Below, piece by piece: positions 1-9,433 of a stretch of DNA of 64,000 bases. This DNA is from Eisenbergiella porci (GTDB lineage: Bacteria; Bacillota; Clostridia; Lachnospirales; Lachnospiraceae), in the NCBI RefSeq assembly GCF_009696275.1, contig NZ_VUMI01000004.1:62001-126000 (forward strand), written 5' to 3'. The notes under the pieces are model-generated. The model worked only from the letters and a program-made list of their open reading frames with translations. It ran no database searches and had not been told where the DNA came from. Position numbers and translations under genes: made by a program. The first letter of the stretch is position 1; every line of letters starts with the position of its first letter.

Positions 1-20
1 GACTCTAATGGGCGGATGCA

Positions 21-51
21 GTAACAGTTCGGCCGAAGGCTGAACTGTTAC
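21..51. repeat. 31-nt palindromic repeat, copy 1
   Basis: A near-perfect hairpin with arms GTAACAGTTC and GAACTGTTAC around a GGCCGAAGGCT centre. Copies of the same length lie at 12488-12518 and 36082-36112. No T-run follows here, so it does not look like a terminator at this site. Confidence 0.7.
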
Positions 52-103
52 TATGCGTTCTGTGGTATGGATTTATAAGCGGTAAACGGAAAGGAGAATG
101 GAA

Positions 104-1048
104 ATGGAATTATGCTTGGAGCATGTATCCAGGGAATTTAAAGATAAAAAAGCAGTGGATGATGTGAGTCTGCGGATCGGTCCCGGCGTCTGGGGGCTTC
201 TGGGAGCCAACGGCGCGGGAAAAACAACGCTGATGCGTATGATAGCCGGTATTTTAAAGCCAGGTTCAGGACAGATAACCTATGACGGCATCAGAATAGA
301 TGCGCTGGGGGAGGCATACCGGGATATTTTCGGATATCTGCCTCAGGAATTCGGCTTTTATCCGGAGTTTACAGTAAAGGATTATCTGGAATATATCGCG
401 GCCCTGAAAGGGCTGACTGTAAATAATACAAATAAAAAAATAGCTGAGCTGTTGGAAACACTGACGCTGTATGAGGTGAGGAATAAGAAGATAAGCAAGC
501 TGTCCGGCGGTATGAAAAGAAGGGTGGGAATTGCCCAGGCGTTGCTGAACGAGCCGGAAATCCTGATTCTGGACGAGCCTACCAGCGGTCTGGATCCGGG
601 GGAGCGCGTGCGTTTCCGGAACCTGCTTTCGGAGTTCGCCCATGACAGGATCGTCCTGATTTCCACACATATTGTGCCGGATGTGGAATATATTGCCATG
701 CAGAACGCCATCATGAAGGACGGGCGCATTATTGAAACCGGGACGACGCAGGAGCTGGTGGAGCGGATGAAGGGGAAGGTTTGGGGCAGCACGATTTTGG
801 CCCGTGAGCTTCCTTCCTGTGAAAAACGCCTTCGCATCGTCAATCTGAAGAATGAACCGGACGGCCGGATAACGATCCGTTATCTTTCCGAAGAGCCGGA
901 AACGGAAACCGCCGTGGCTTTGGAGCCAAGGCTGGAGGATCTGTATCTGTGGCTGTTCCCGCAGGGAATGTATCCTGAGGATCAGGTTGCTGCGGAAAAA
1001 GAATCCGGGATAAAGAAACCAGGAAAAAAAGGAGGAAGCGGCAGATGA
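104..1048 (+). CDS. ABC transporter ATP-binding protein
   Basis: This is the cytoplasmic ATPase of an ABC-2 type exporter, hydrolysing ATP to drive the permease encoded next. Visible motifs are Walker A GANGAGKTT (residues 34-42), signature LSGGMKRR (about 133) and Walker B LILDEPTSGLDP (about 157). The protein is about 314 residues, usual for exporter ATPases with an extended C-terminus. An upstream in-frame ATG at 98 lies only 1 nt after AAGGAG (91-96); the ATG at 104 has correct spacing and is preferred. The last codons overlap the permease start (ATGA at 1045), showing translational coupling. The substrate cannot be read from sequence. Confidence 0.9.
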   Translation: MELCLEHVSREFKDKKAVDDVSLRIGPGVWGLLGANGAGKTTLMRMIAGILKPGSGQITYDGIRIDALGEAYRDIFGYLPQEFGFYPEFTVKDYLEYIAALKGLTVNNTNKKIAELLETLTLYEVRNKKISKLSGGMKRRVGIAQALLNEPEILILDEPTSGLDPGERVRFRNLLSEFAHDRIVLISTHIVPDVEYIAMQNAIMKDGRIIETGTTQELVERMKGKVWGSTILARELPSCEKRLRIVNLKNEPDGRITIRYLSEEPETETAVALEPRLEDLYLWLFPQGMYPEDQVAAEKESGIKKPGKKGGSGR

Positions 1049-2292
1049 AATTATTTACTCTGGAAATCAAACGGGTCCTCAGGACGAAAACCACCTGGCT
1101 GCTGCTGGCGGCATCGCTGGCACTTTCCGGAATCATGGCATGGCTACCGGTCACTTTTGAATCCCGCTATATCGGCGGGCTGGACGGTATAGAGCAGACC
1201 GAGGTCAAAGGCATGGCTGCCATACGGCTGGTCAGGGACGCACAGGCGGATCTGGGCGGCGTGATCACTCAGGAGCAGCTGAGAAATGTGCTGGAAACGG
1301 CGCAGAAAACGCTTAATGATTCCGGAAAAGCCTATACCTATCAGCTGTCTCCCGGTATTTATCAGGAAAATATCCTCCCCATAGCTCCTTTGCTGTCGCG
1401 GATTACCGAGGTCTATGCAGATCCGGAAACCGGGATGGCGCCAGGGCTGACAGACCTTGCACCGAAGCAGCTGGATTATTATTATGAAAGCTGCGTCACA
1501 CATCTGGATGATTTAATGAAGCTGGAGCAGAAGGAGCACCCGGCTGCGCAGGAAAAGGCCAGGGCCTTATATTCGAAGGTAAAAATGCCCTTTGTGTTCT
1601 ATCCGGGCTACAATACGAATGCCTATGACTATCAGATGCTGCTGATTTTCCTGGTGGTTCTATTTTGCACCGTCATTGCTGCGCCGGTATTTTCAGCGGA
1701 ATACCAGACCCAGGCGGATGACATCCTTCGGTGCACCAAATATGGAAAAGCCAGGCTGGCAGTGATTAAGCTGCTGTCAGCGCTGTTCATAACATCGGCT
1801 GCCTTTCTTTGCTGTGCGGCGCTGTATCTGGTGCTGTCCAACAGCTTTTACGGCTGGGATATGTTGAAAACCTCCATACAGCTTATCTTTTCCTCTGTAA
1901 GCCTGGGCAGCATGAACATCGGGCAGCTGCAGCTGGCGGTGACGGCCGCGGGATGGGCCAGCCTGCTTGCAACCATCAGCTTTACGCTGTTTCTTTCCTC
2001 ACGCTGTAAAAATACGGTCACAGCCCTTTCCCTGGCCCTGCTGTTTTGCCTGGCGCCCATCATCCTTTATATGGCTTCCTCCGGAAACGCCGTATCCTGG
2101 CTGAGATGCCTTCTGCCCTCTGGCGGCGTAAGTATACTGGGGGGATTTGCGGGAGAAATGACGGATTTCAATTTCCTCCACCTGGGAAATTTCAGCGTAT
2201 GGTCCCCTTATGTGATAGCAGCGGCATCACTGATTGAAATTCCGGTATTTCTTGCGGCGGCATCCTGGTCCTACTGCAGGCATTCGCAATAA
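1045..2292 (+). CDS. ABC transporter permease (ABC-2 type)
   Basis: Membrane partner of the preceding ATPase. It has one N-terminal transmembrane helix (about residues 17-36), a long extracytoplasmic segment (about 37-190), then about five further hydrophobic helices to the C-terminus. This is the usual plan of clostridial ABC-2 permeases that carry a large loop after TM1. The start overlaps the ATPase stop by 4 nt. No conserved substrate motif is seen; roles in peptide or antibiotic export, or in sensing, are all possible. Confidence 0.8.
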   Translation: MKLFTLEIKRVLRTKTTWLLLAASLALSGIMAWLPVTFESRYIGGLDGIEQTEVKGMAAIRLVRDAQADLGGVITQEQLRNVLETAQKTLNDSGKAYTYQLSPGIYQENILPIAPLLSRITEVYADPETGMAPGLTDLAPKQLDYYYESCVTHLDDLMKLEQKEHPAAQEKARALYSKVKMPFVFYPGYNTNAYDYQMLLIFLVVLFCTVIAAPVFSAEYQTQADDILRCTKYGKARLAVIKLLSALFITSAAFLCCAALYLVLSNSFYGWDMLKTSIQLIFSSVSLGSMNIGQLQLAVTAAGWASLLATISFTLFLSSRCKNTVTALSLALLFCLAPIILYMASSGNAVSWLRCLLPSGGVSILGGFAGEMTDFNFLHLGNFSVWSPYVIAAASLIEIPVFLAAASWSYCRHSQ

Positions 2293-2399
2293 TAAGGAAA
2301 ACTGGACAGCAAGTTTTTTTTCTGGTGGATGTTTGCGCATGAAAATGGTATGATTAATCCGTCCCTGACAAAGGAGAAAATCACGAAAGGAAGCAAGCC

Positions 2400-5300
2400 A
2401 TGCTGAGCAGAACCGATATCCGCCGCGAATGCCATAAAGTTACGTTTCTCAAGGGAGATGATCTGAACCAGCGGGGAGCGGTGCAAAATCTGCACTGGAC
2501 AAAGGAGCTGGAGGACGGCTTTGAGGTGGTATCCATGGAAGCCAGCGTCAGCGGAAGCCATGGAAATCTGTACGATGTTAAATTAAAGATTGATGAGGAT
2601 TACAGAGAAGTTCTGGAAAGCGACTGTGAATGCCCGGCGTTTTACAGCTACAACGGACTGTGCAAGCATTGTGTGGCTGTGCTTCTCGATTATATAGAAG
2701 AAAGAAAGGAACAGAGAATGCGGCCGCGCGCGCTTTCTGCGGTTCCTGCGGCACCCCGTCCCAGAACCTCAACCTATGGCTTTGACGGGATTCTCAACCA
2801 GTATGTTTACCGCGACAAGGTGAATCTGATGCAACCGGATATTCTGGGCAGGGTGCGGCTGGAGCCGTATTTTTATCTGTCTGCGGAAAACATGAGGGTG
2901 GAATTTAAGATCGGATGCACCCGGATGTATGTGCTGAAAAATATCGGTGATTTCGTGAATGCCGTTGCCAGGAATGAACAGGTATTCTATGGTAAGGAGC
3001 TGGAATTCTACCACCATCCGGAGGCCTTTACCTCGGAGAGCAGGCCGTTGGTACGTTTTCTCCAGTATTCGCTGCTCAAGGGCAGCAGCTATATGGGAAA
3101 TTATCTTTCCACCGTATATAAACGGGATCTGAATGTCACTCCGGAACTGATCGATGATTTCCTGGATGCCGCTGGGGCAGGGCCGCTTATGGGAGAGACG
3201 GCGGATGGGATTGCCAGGGAATGGTCGTTCCGGGAAGGGGAGCCGGTGCGGCGTTTGGAAATAAGCGGCGATTCTTACGGGATTTCCGTAAAGCTGCAGC
3301 GGATGCAGATGGTGACCGGGAAGCGGTATGGGTACTTTTTCGACGAGGGAACCATATGGAAAACGGATCGGGAACGGATAGAGGAAATCAGGGAGTTCCT
3401 GATTTATATGGACAGCTTCGGCAAAAGCGGCCTGTATGTGGCAGGCACGGAGCTTCCGGCTTTTGCCAGGGATATGCTGCCGGTCCTGCAGGAGCATTTT
3501 GAGGTGGAAATGAGGAATTTTTCACCGGAGGAATACCTGCCGGAGGAGGCGTCCTTTGAAATCTACCTGGACGCGCCCCAGAGGGATCTGCTGACCTGTG
3601 AGCTTTACGCGGTGTATGGGGAGGAAAAATATAACCTGTTTGACAGCCTGGATCTGACGGAGCGGAGGGATGCGCGGCGGGAAATGCTGATGAAGGGCCT
3701 GGTGGGGGAATTTTTCAACGCCTATGATCCCGGCAAGCGTCAGATGGTGCTCTCTTCAGATGAGGAGCGGCTCTTTCTCTTTTTGCAGGAAGGGATCCCC
3801 AGGTTGCAGGAGCTGTGCGAGGTATATATTTCCGATGCAGTCAGAGCCATGCGCGTGCTGCCCGCGCCGCATGTGAGCGTGGGCGTATCCATAGCGGGGG
3901 ATTTGCTGGAGCTTACGCTGCAGTCGGAAGAAATGCCCATGGATCAGCTGATTTCCATTCTGTCCCGTTATGACAGGAAAAAGAAATACTACCGGTTGAA
4001 AAACGGCAGCTTTGTGGATTTGGGCGATGAAGGGATCCGCACGCTGGCACAGCTGAAGCAGGAGCTGATGATAGCCGATTCCGCCATGGAGGACGGCGTA
4101 GTCAGCCTGCCCCGCTACCGGGCCATGTATCTTGACGGCAGCCTGAAGGAAGACAGCGGCCTGTCCCTGCAGAAGGGGAAAAGCTTCCGCGCGCTGGTGC
4201 GGAATATGAAGACCGTGGAGGACAATGATTTTGAGGTGCCTCCGGAGCTGGACGGTATTCTTCGCGGATATCAGAAGCAGGGCTTTCTGTGGATCAAAAC
4301 CCTGAAGGCCAATGGCTTCGGCGGGATTCTGGCGGATGATATGGGGCTGGGAAAAACACTGCAGGTAATTGCTTTTCTTTTATCGGAGTGGAAGGAGAGC
4401 GGGGGAAATCCGGGACGGCCCTGGCTGATCGTGTGTCCGGCTTCCCTGGTCTTCAACTGGAAAAGCGAAGTGGAACGCTTTGCCCCTGTGCTTCCGGTTT
4501 ATGCGGCGGCAGGCGGGGCCGGGGAGAGAAAGCAGCTTCTGGAGCAGGCGGCGCGGGAGAAAAAAGGTGTGATAATCACCTCCTATGAGCTGCTGCGCCG
4601 GGATATTGATATTTATACCGGCATGGATTTCGCCTGCGAGGTAATCGACGAGGCGCAGTTTATCAAGAACCATTCCACCCAGGCGGCCAGGGCTGTGAAG
4701 CAGGTCCCCGCAGGCTTCCGGCTTGCGCTGACGGGAACGCCGGTGGAAAACCGGCTCAGTGAGCTGTGGAGCATTTTTGATTACTTGATGCCGGGCTTCC
4801 TGTTTTCCTACAGCCGTTTCCGGGAGGAGATGGAAACGCCAATCGTATCCAGGGAAGATGAGGAAACCGCGGTGCGCCTCCATAAAATGATCCGGCCGTT
4901 TGTGCTGCGCAGGCTGAAAAAGGATGTGCTCACCGACCTTCCGGATAAAATCGAAAAGCCCATGATGGCCGTGATGGAGGGCGAGCAGAGCAGCCTGTAT
5001 GACGCCCATGTGCAGCGTCTGATAGCTGTGCTCACCAAACAGACGGATCAGGAATTTGCGGGAGCGCAGATACAGGTGCTTTCGGAGCTTACCAAGCTGC
5101 GGCAGATCTGCTGCGATCCGGGGCTTTTGTTTGACGGCTATGAAGGGGACAGCGCCAAAACAAGGCTTTGTATGGAGCTGATACGCAATGCGGCGGAGGG
5201 CGGGCATAAGGTGCTGCTTTTCTCCCAGTTCACCTCTATGCTGGAACGGCTGAAGAGCGCGCTTGCCAAAGAAAAAATCTCATATTACACGCTGGACGGC

Positions 5301-5660
5301 AGCACGCCCAAGGTAAGGCGCCTGGAGCTGGTGGAGAGCTTCAACAGGGATGACACGCAGGTTTTCTGCATTTCCCTTAAGGCAGGAGGGACAGGCCTGA
5401 ACCTGACGGCGGCTGACATCGTGATTCATTTTGATCCCTGGTGGAACGTGGCTGTGCAGAACCAGGCCACCGACCGGGCGCACCGTATCGGCCAGAGGAA
5501 CGTGGTGACCGTTTATAAGCTGATTGCAAAGGGCACCATAGAAGAAAAAATAACAGCCCTTCAGGAAAAAAAGAAGGCGCTGGCGGACAGCATTCTGGGC
5601 GGGGAGGAAATGGGAAGGGCGTCCTTTACCAGGGAAGAGCTGATGGAAATTTTAAAATAG
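2400..5660 (+). CDS. SWIM zinc finger SNF2-type helicase
   Basis: A large DNA-dependent ATPase of the Swi2/Snf2 family. A SWIM zinc finger lies near the N-terminus (C76, C78, C88, H90). A long middle region of unknown fold follows, then the two RecA lobes: Walker A DDMGLGKT (about 646), DEAQ box (about 750) and motif VI TDRAHRIGQ (about 1025). At 1086 residues it matches the clostridial SNF2 helicase-associated proteins, which probably remodel or remove proteins on DNA or act at stalled transcription; the exact role is unknown. It has its own leader and starts at ATG after AAAGGAAGCAAGCC. The gene downstream is metabolic, so no operon partner suggests a function. Confidence 0.9.
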   Translation: MLSRTDIRRECHKVTFLKGDDLNQRGAVQNLHWTKELEDGFEVVSMEASVSGSHGNLYDVKLKIDEDYREVLESDCECPAFYSYNGLCKHCVAVLLDYIEERKEQRMRPRALSAVPAAPRPRTSTYGFDGILNQYVYRDKVNLMQPDILGRVRLEPYFYLSAENMRVEFKIGCTRMYVLKNIGDFVNAVARNEQVFYGKELEFYHHPEAFTSESRPLVRFLQYSLLKGSSYMGNYLSTVYKRDLNVTPELIDDFLDAAGAGPLMGETADGIAREWSFREGEPVRRLEISGDSYGISVKLQRMQMVTGKRYGYFFDEGTIWKTDRERIEEIREFLIYMDSFGKSGLYVAGTELPAFARDMLPVLQEHFEVEMRNFSPEEYLPEEASFEIYLDAPQRDLLTCELYAVYGEEKYNLFDSLDLTERRDARREMLMKGLVGEFFNAYDPGKRQMVLSSDEERLFLFLQEGIPRLQELCEVYISDAVRAMRVLPAPHVSVGVSIAGDLLELTLQSEEMPMDQLISILSRYDRKKKYYRLKNGSFVDLGDEGIRTLAQLKQELMIADSAMEDGVVSLPRYRAMYLDGSLKEDSGLSLQKGKSFRALVRNMKTVEDNDFEVPPELDGILRGYQKQGFLWIKTLKANGFGGILADDMGLGKTLQVIAFLLSEWKESGGNPGRPWLIVCPASLVFNWKSEVERFAPVLPVYAAAGGAGERKQLLEQAAREKKGVIITSYELLRRDIDIYTGMDFACEVIDEAQFIKNHSTQAARAVKQVPAGFRLALTGTPVENRLSELWSIFDYLMPGFLFSYSRFREEMETPIVSREDEETAVRLHKMIRPFVLRRLKKDVLTDLPDKIEKPMMAVMEGEQSSLYDAHVQRLIAVLTKQTDQEFAGAQIQVLSELTKLRQICCDPGLLFDGYEGDSAKTRLCMELIRNAAEGGHKVLLFSQFTSMLERLKSALAKEKISYYTLDGSTPKVRRLELVESFNRDDTQVFCISLKAGGTGLNLTAADIVIHFDPWWNVAVQNQATDRAHRIGQRNVVTVYKLIAKGTIEEKITALQEKKKALADSILGGEEMGRASFTREELMEILK

Positions 5661-5740
5661 CCAAAGACCCGCTGCGGCCGAAAAGGCAGACAAGCCTGCG
5701 CCTGGCCGGATACCTGCGGGAATAAAAAGGAGTACGGACG

Positions 5741-7909
5741 ATGAATGAAATGAAGCTGTGGTACGTAAGGAGCGCAGAAAAATGGGAGGAAAGCCTGCCC
5801 ATTGGAAACGGGAGCCTGGGCGCCATGATTAAGGGCGGGACCGACGAGGAAATCCTGGGATTAAATGAAGAAAGCCTGTGGTCGGGCTATTATAAGGACA
5901 AAAACAACCCGGGAGCAGCCGCGCAGCTGGAGGAGGTGCGCCGCTTTATTTTTGCCGGGAAAAATAAAGAAGCGGAACGTCTGATCCAGAAAAGCATGCT
6001 GGGGGAATTTAATGAATCCTACCTGCCCCTGGGCAGCCTCAGCCTCCGGTTTTCCTATGAAGGGGAGACTGCGGCAGCGGATTACCGCAGAGAGCTGGAT
6101 ATTGATCATGCATGTGCCCGGGTAGACTATAGCTGTTGCGGCACGCATTATGAAAGAGAGTATTTTGCCAGCTATCCGGCAAGGGCCATCTGCATCCGTC
6201 TGAAGGCGGATCGGGCAGCGATGGATTTTACCATGTCCTTTGCCTCCGAACTGGAGCACACCTGCGAGGCAAAGAAGGGGGGACTTGAAATCGCAGGAAG
6301 ATGTCCGGAGCATGTGGACCCTTCCTATATTCCCCACCGTGAGGATTCGGTGGTTCAGGGAACCAGGGGGAAAGCGTTTACGGCAGCTGTCCGCATTCTG
6401 GAATGCGACGGCCTTGTGGAAAATACAGGGGACAGGATCCGTGTAAGCGGCGCATCCGTCTGTGTCCTCATTTTGTCGGCGGTAAAGGAGCCGGCCTTAC
6501 CCGAAAATGCTTCCTACGACTCTTTGAAGGCGGAGCATATCCGGGATTATGAATCGCTTTACGGCAGGGTGGAGCTGTATCTGGGAGAGCAGAAGGCGCT
6601 TCCCACGGATGAACGCCTGGAGCTGTTAAAAAAGGGAGAAGAGGACAATGGCCTTTACAGCCTGTTTTTCCAGTACGGAAGGTATCTGCTCATCGCTTCC
6701 TCCAGAGAAGGAAGCCTTCCCGCCAACCTGCAGGGAATCTGGAGCTGGGAACTGCGCGCTCCCTGGAGCAGCAACTGGACGATCAATATCAATACCCAGA
6801 TGAATTACTGGCATGCCCAGAGCTGCAACCTGGGAGAGTGCGCGGAGCCTTATTTCCGCTTTATGGAAAAAATCTGTGAGGAAGGAAAGAAAACGGCTTC
6901 CGTCAACTATCACTGCAGAGGCTTTGTGGCGCATCATAACATCGATTTCTGGGGGAATACCAATCCGGTGGGACTGCTTCCCGGACAGACGGAGGGCGGC
7001 GATGGCTGCGTGAACTGGGCATACTGGCCCATGGGCGGCGCATGGCTGACCCAGGAGCTGTTCCGCGCTTATGAATACAGCCAGGATGAACGCTATCTGA
7101 AGGAGGTGGCGGCGCCGATTATCCGGGAGGCCGCGCTGTTCCTGAATGACTGGCTGGTGGAATATCAGGGCGAATACGTGACCTGTCCCTCCACCTCTCC
7201 TGAAAACCAGTTCCGCCTTCCTGACGGACAGACCACAAGCGTAACCTATGCTTCCTCCATGGACATGGCCATTGTGCGGGAGGTATTCGGGAACTACATG
7301 AAAATCTGTGAAATTCTGGGCACACAGGATTCACTGCTGGATGAAATCAGGGAAAAGCTGCCCCGCCTGGCCCCCTTTCGGACAGGAAGCTTCGGACAGC
7401 TTCTGGAATGGCATGAGGAGTATGAAGAACCGGAACCCGGCCATCGTCATATTTCCCATTTATATGGATTGTTCCCTTCAGAGCTGTTTGCAGGAAATGA
7501 AAAGCTGACGGAGGCCTGCAGGATATCCCTGAAGCACCGGCTGGAAAACGGAGGCGGGCATACCGGCTGGAGCTGTGCCTGGATCACCAACGTATTTGCC
7601 ATTCTGGAGGATTCGGAAAATGCCTATGCCTACCTGCGCACCCTGCTCACCAGATCCACCTATCCCAATCTCTGGGACGCCCATCCGCCGTTCCAGATTG
7701 ACGGGAATTTCGGCGGCACGGCTGCCATTGCCAACATGCTGGTGCAGGACAGGGGCGGAGAGGTGAAGCTGCTTCCGGCGCTGCCCAGGCAGTTTAAGGA
7801 TGGCTATGTGAAGGGGCTTTGCATTAAAGGAAGAAAATGTGTGGATATCTCCTGGAAGGATGGAAAGGAAGAAGCGCATAGGATTTACAATAGGGAAGAA
7901 GCAAAATAA
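5741..7909 (+). CDS. GH95 family glycoside hydrolase (probable alpha-L-fucosidase)
   Basis: A 722-residue protein without signal peptide, so probably cytoplasmic. It shows the GH95 pattern: an N-terminal beta-sandwich opening with [11 protein letters not shown], followed by an (alpha/alpha)6 barrel with NLQGIW (about 328), NINTQMNYW (about 350), HRHISHLYG (about 568), GGGHTGWS (about 603) and IDGNFGG (about 651). Characterised GH95 enzymes are mainly inverting exo-1,2-alpha-L-fucosidases; some act on alpha-L-galactose. The natural substrate could be fucosylated xyloglucan side chains, which would fit the GH31 and GH94 genes further on, or host glycans. The start follows AAAAGGAGTACGGACG. It appears monocistronic. 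Confidence 0.88.
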   Translation: MNEMKLWYVRSAEKWEESLPIGNGSLGAMIKGGTDEEILGLNEESLWSGYYKDKNNPGAAAQLEEVRRFIFAGKNKEAERLIQKSMLGEFNESYLPLGSLSLRFSYEGETAAADYRRELDIDHACARVDYSCCGTHYEREYFASYPARAICIRLKADRAAMDFTMSFASELEHTCEAKKGGLEIAGRCPEHVDPSYIPHREDSVVQGTRGKAFTAAVRILECDGLVENTGDRIRVSGASVCVLILSAVKEPALPENASYDSLKAEHIRDYESLYGRVELYLGEQKALPTDERLELLKKGEEDNGLYSLFFQYGRYLLIASSREGSLPANLQGIWSWELRAPWSSNWTININTQMNYWHAQSCNLGECAEPYFRFMEKICEEGKKTASVNYHCRGFVAHHNIDFWGNTNPVGLLPGQTEGGDGCVNWAYWPMGGAWLTQELFRAYEYSQDERYLKEVAAPIIREAALFLNDWLVEYQGEYVTCPSTSPENQFRLPDGQTTSVTYASSMDMAIVREVFGNYMKICEILGTQDSLLDEIREKLPRLAPFRTGSFGQLLEWHEEYEEPEPGHRHISHLYGLFPSELFAGNEKLTEACRISLKHRLENGGGHTGWSCAWITNVFAILEDSENAYAYLRTLLTRSTYPNLWDAHPPFQIDGNFGGTAAIANMLVQDRGGEVKLLPALPRQFKDGYVKGLCIKGRKCVDISWKDGKEEAHRIYNREEAK

Positions 7910-8025
7910 ATAAAAATGGGCCTTCCGGGCCGTTCGGTAACTGCCGGCGGCTATGGAGGGCCCTTTTGAAATCAGGTGGATAAATGCAGGATATCAGCCA
8001 GGTTAATTCCCATATTTGCAGCAAT

Positions 8026-8054
8026 AAAAAAACTGCAGAATAAAAATTCTGCAG
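8026..8054 (-). terminator. Terminator of tRNA-Arg(ACG)
   Basis: A 9-bp perfect stem (8033-8041 with 8046-8054) around an AAAA loop; on the minus strand it is followed by seven T (8026-8032). It lies directly 3' of the tRNA. Confidence 0.85.
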
Positions 8055-8064
8055 CTTTAAACAG

Positions 8065-8138
<74 letters not shown>

Positions 8139-8319
8139 ATTTTGTTACCAATTAACTCCGGCAACGTTCTATATTTTAACCGATGTGGAAGAGAATGTCA
8201 ATAGGGTTACAAGAAAAAATAAAAATAAAAAAGCATAACGATACAGGCCGGTTATCTGTACGGTTACAATATTTCATTGTCTGGAATATTACGGCAGATA
8301 TTACACGTTTTTATGATGT

Positions 8320-8389
8320 AAAATATCGTAATGCATACAAAATATCGTAAATAATTTTCCTTGACACGCTTGCATACCCATGGGACAAT
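8320..8389 (+). promoter_or_regulatory. Promoter and direct repeats upstream of orphan ATPase
   Basis: A -35 TTGACA (8361-8366) and -10 GACAAT (8384-8389) are separated by 17 bp. Just upstream, AAAATATCGTAA occurs twice (8320-8331 and 8339-8350, a 19-bp period), with related ATATTACG words in the opposite orientation near 8286-8305. The repeats look like binding sites for a regulator. The gap 8139-8490 otherwise holds nothing recognised. Confidence 0.6.
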
Positions 8390-8490
8390 AATATATGAAT
8401 CGGCTGGTTTTTCTGGTTTTCAGAGGAAATACGTATTTACCATAAACTGAGGGTGCAGCTGAAAATGTTAAGAAGCGGAGTTATGACATC

Positions 8491-9300
8491 ATGCCAATCC
8501 ATTTGAATACCAAAGAACTGACTAAGCTGACGGAATGCTATAAGGAAGCGAGAAAGTCTACGGCGGCAATCCTTTCAGGAAACAGAGGTTTGGGAAAGTC
8601 CTGGGTCATCCAGAACTTCTGTCAGCAGTGTGATAATGTTATCAACATTTCCCTTTTGGGAGAGGGGAACTACGGGATAAGGTCATTTGCCAATGACATT
8701 AATGCCTACATACTCACCACTCCGGAGCTGGAGGGCAGCATCCCCCTGATTTCCATGAACTCTGCGGATGAGACCCAGCTTACGGATGAAATAAAATACA
8801 CGGTGCTTAAGCTTTGCACCAGGAAAAGAACCGTGCTCTGCTTTGAGAATATCATGGGGCTGGAGCATTCCCTGCTTTTATATATCTGTGATCTCATCAA
8901 AATGATACTGACTTATTATTCCCGGCTGAACACTTTTGTTTTAATGGAGATCGATACGAACAGGGAAGGGGAAAGTGTTTTTAACGAGGTGACGAGGCAT
9001 CTGTATTCCATTACCCCGGATTTTGTATTCATTCCCTTCCGGCCTCTGAAGTATCAGCAGATGAAGGATTATTTTTATGCCTACTTCCGTAACCTGATCC
9101 GGATTGAATCAGAGGATCTGAATATAATACTTACGTCCTCCTTCGGTAATATTATGTGCCTGAATGCGATTATCAATTATCTGAAGCAGTCGGGGATCAT
9201 AGAAAAGGAAGAGGGCCATTACATCTGCAAAAGGCTGAGCAGGGGCTATCTGGATCAGTTTATGAAGACTTATCGGGAGAAGCCGGAGACGGACAGATAG
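8491..9300 (+). CDS. Orphan P-loop ATPase (AAA/STAND-like)
   Basis: A 269-residue cytoplasmic protein with Walker A GNRGLGKS near residue 30 and a Walker B-like strand TVLCFENI near residue 115. The arrangement resembles the nucleotide-binding part of AAA/STAND ATPases, including the kind fused to LuxR-type regulators, but no DNA-binding or repeat domain follows. The C-terminal 60 residues could be a small winged-helix lid (NIMCLNAIINYLKQSGIIEKEEG). It is transcribed alone from a strong promoter and its neighbours do not indicate a role. I do not recognise a specific family; ATPase activity is inferred from Walker A only. Confidence 0.65.
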   Translation: MPIHLNTKELTKLTECYKEARKSTAAILSGNRGLGKSWVIQNFCQQCDNVINISLLGEGNYGIRSFANDINAYILTTPELEGSIPLISMNSADETQLTDEIKYTVLKLCTRKRTVLCFENIMGLEHSLLLYICDLIKMILTYYSRLNTFVLMEIDTNREGESVFNEVTRHLYSITPDFVFIPFRPLKYQQMKDYFYAYFRNLIRIESEDLNIILTSSFGNIMCLNAIINYLKQSGIIEKEEGHYICKRLSRGYLDQFMKTYREKPETDR

Positions 9301-9433
9301 GGAAGGTGGAACTGATGCAGTCCTGAGTGAGTATTGTTATATTTTTTAACTGTTTTTTGAAGCCGTTATGTTGCCGGAACAGACAGTATAAAATAAACGA
9401 TAAAACAATAGTTTATGCAGCGCAATGCAATAA

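Noticed and set aside
7919-7966. Possible terminator after the GH95 gene (GGGCC with GGCCC, TTTT)
   Set aside because: The pairing arms are short and alternative pairings compete; not convincing enough to call.
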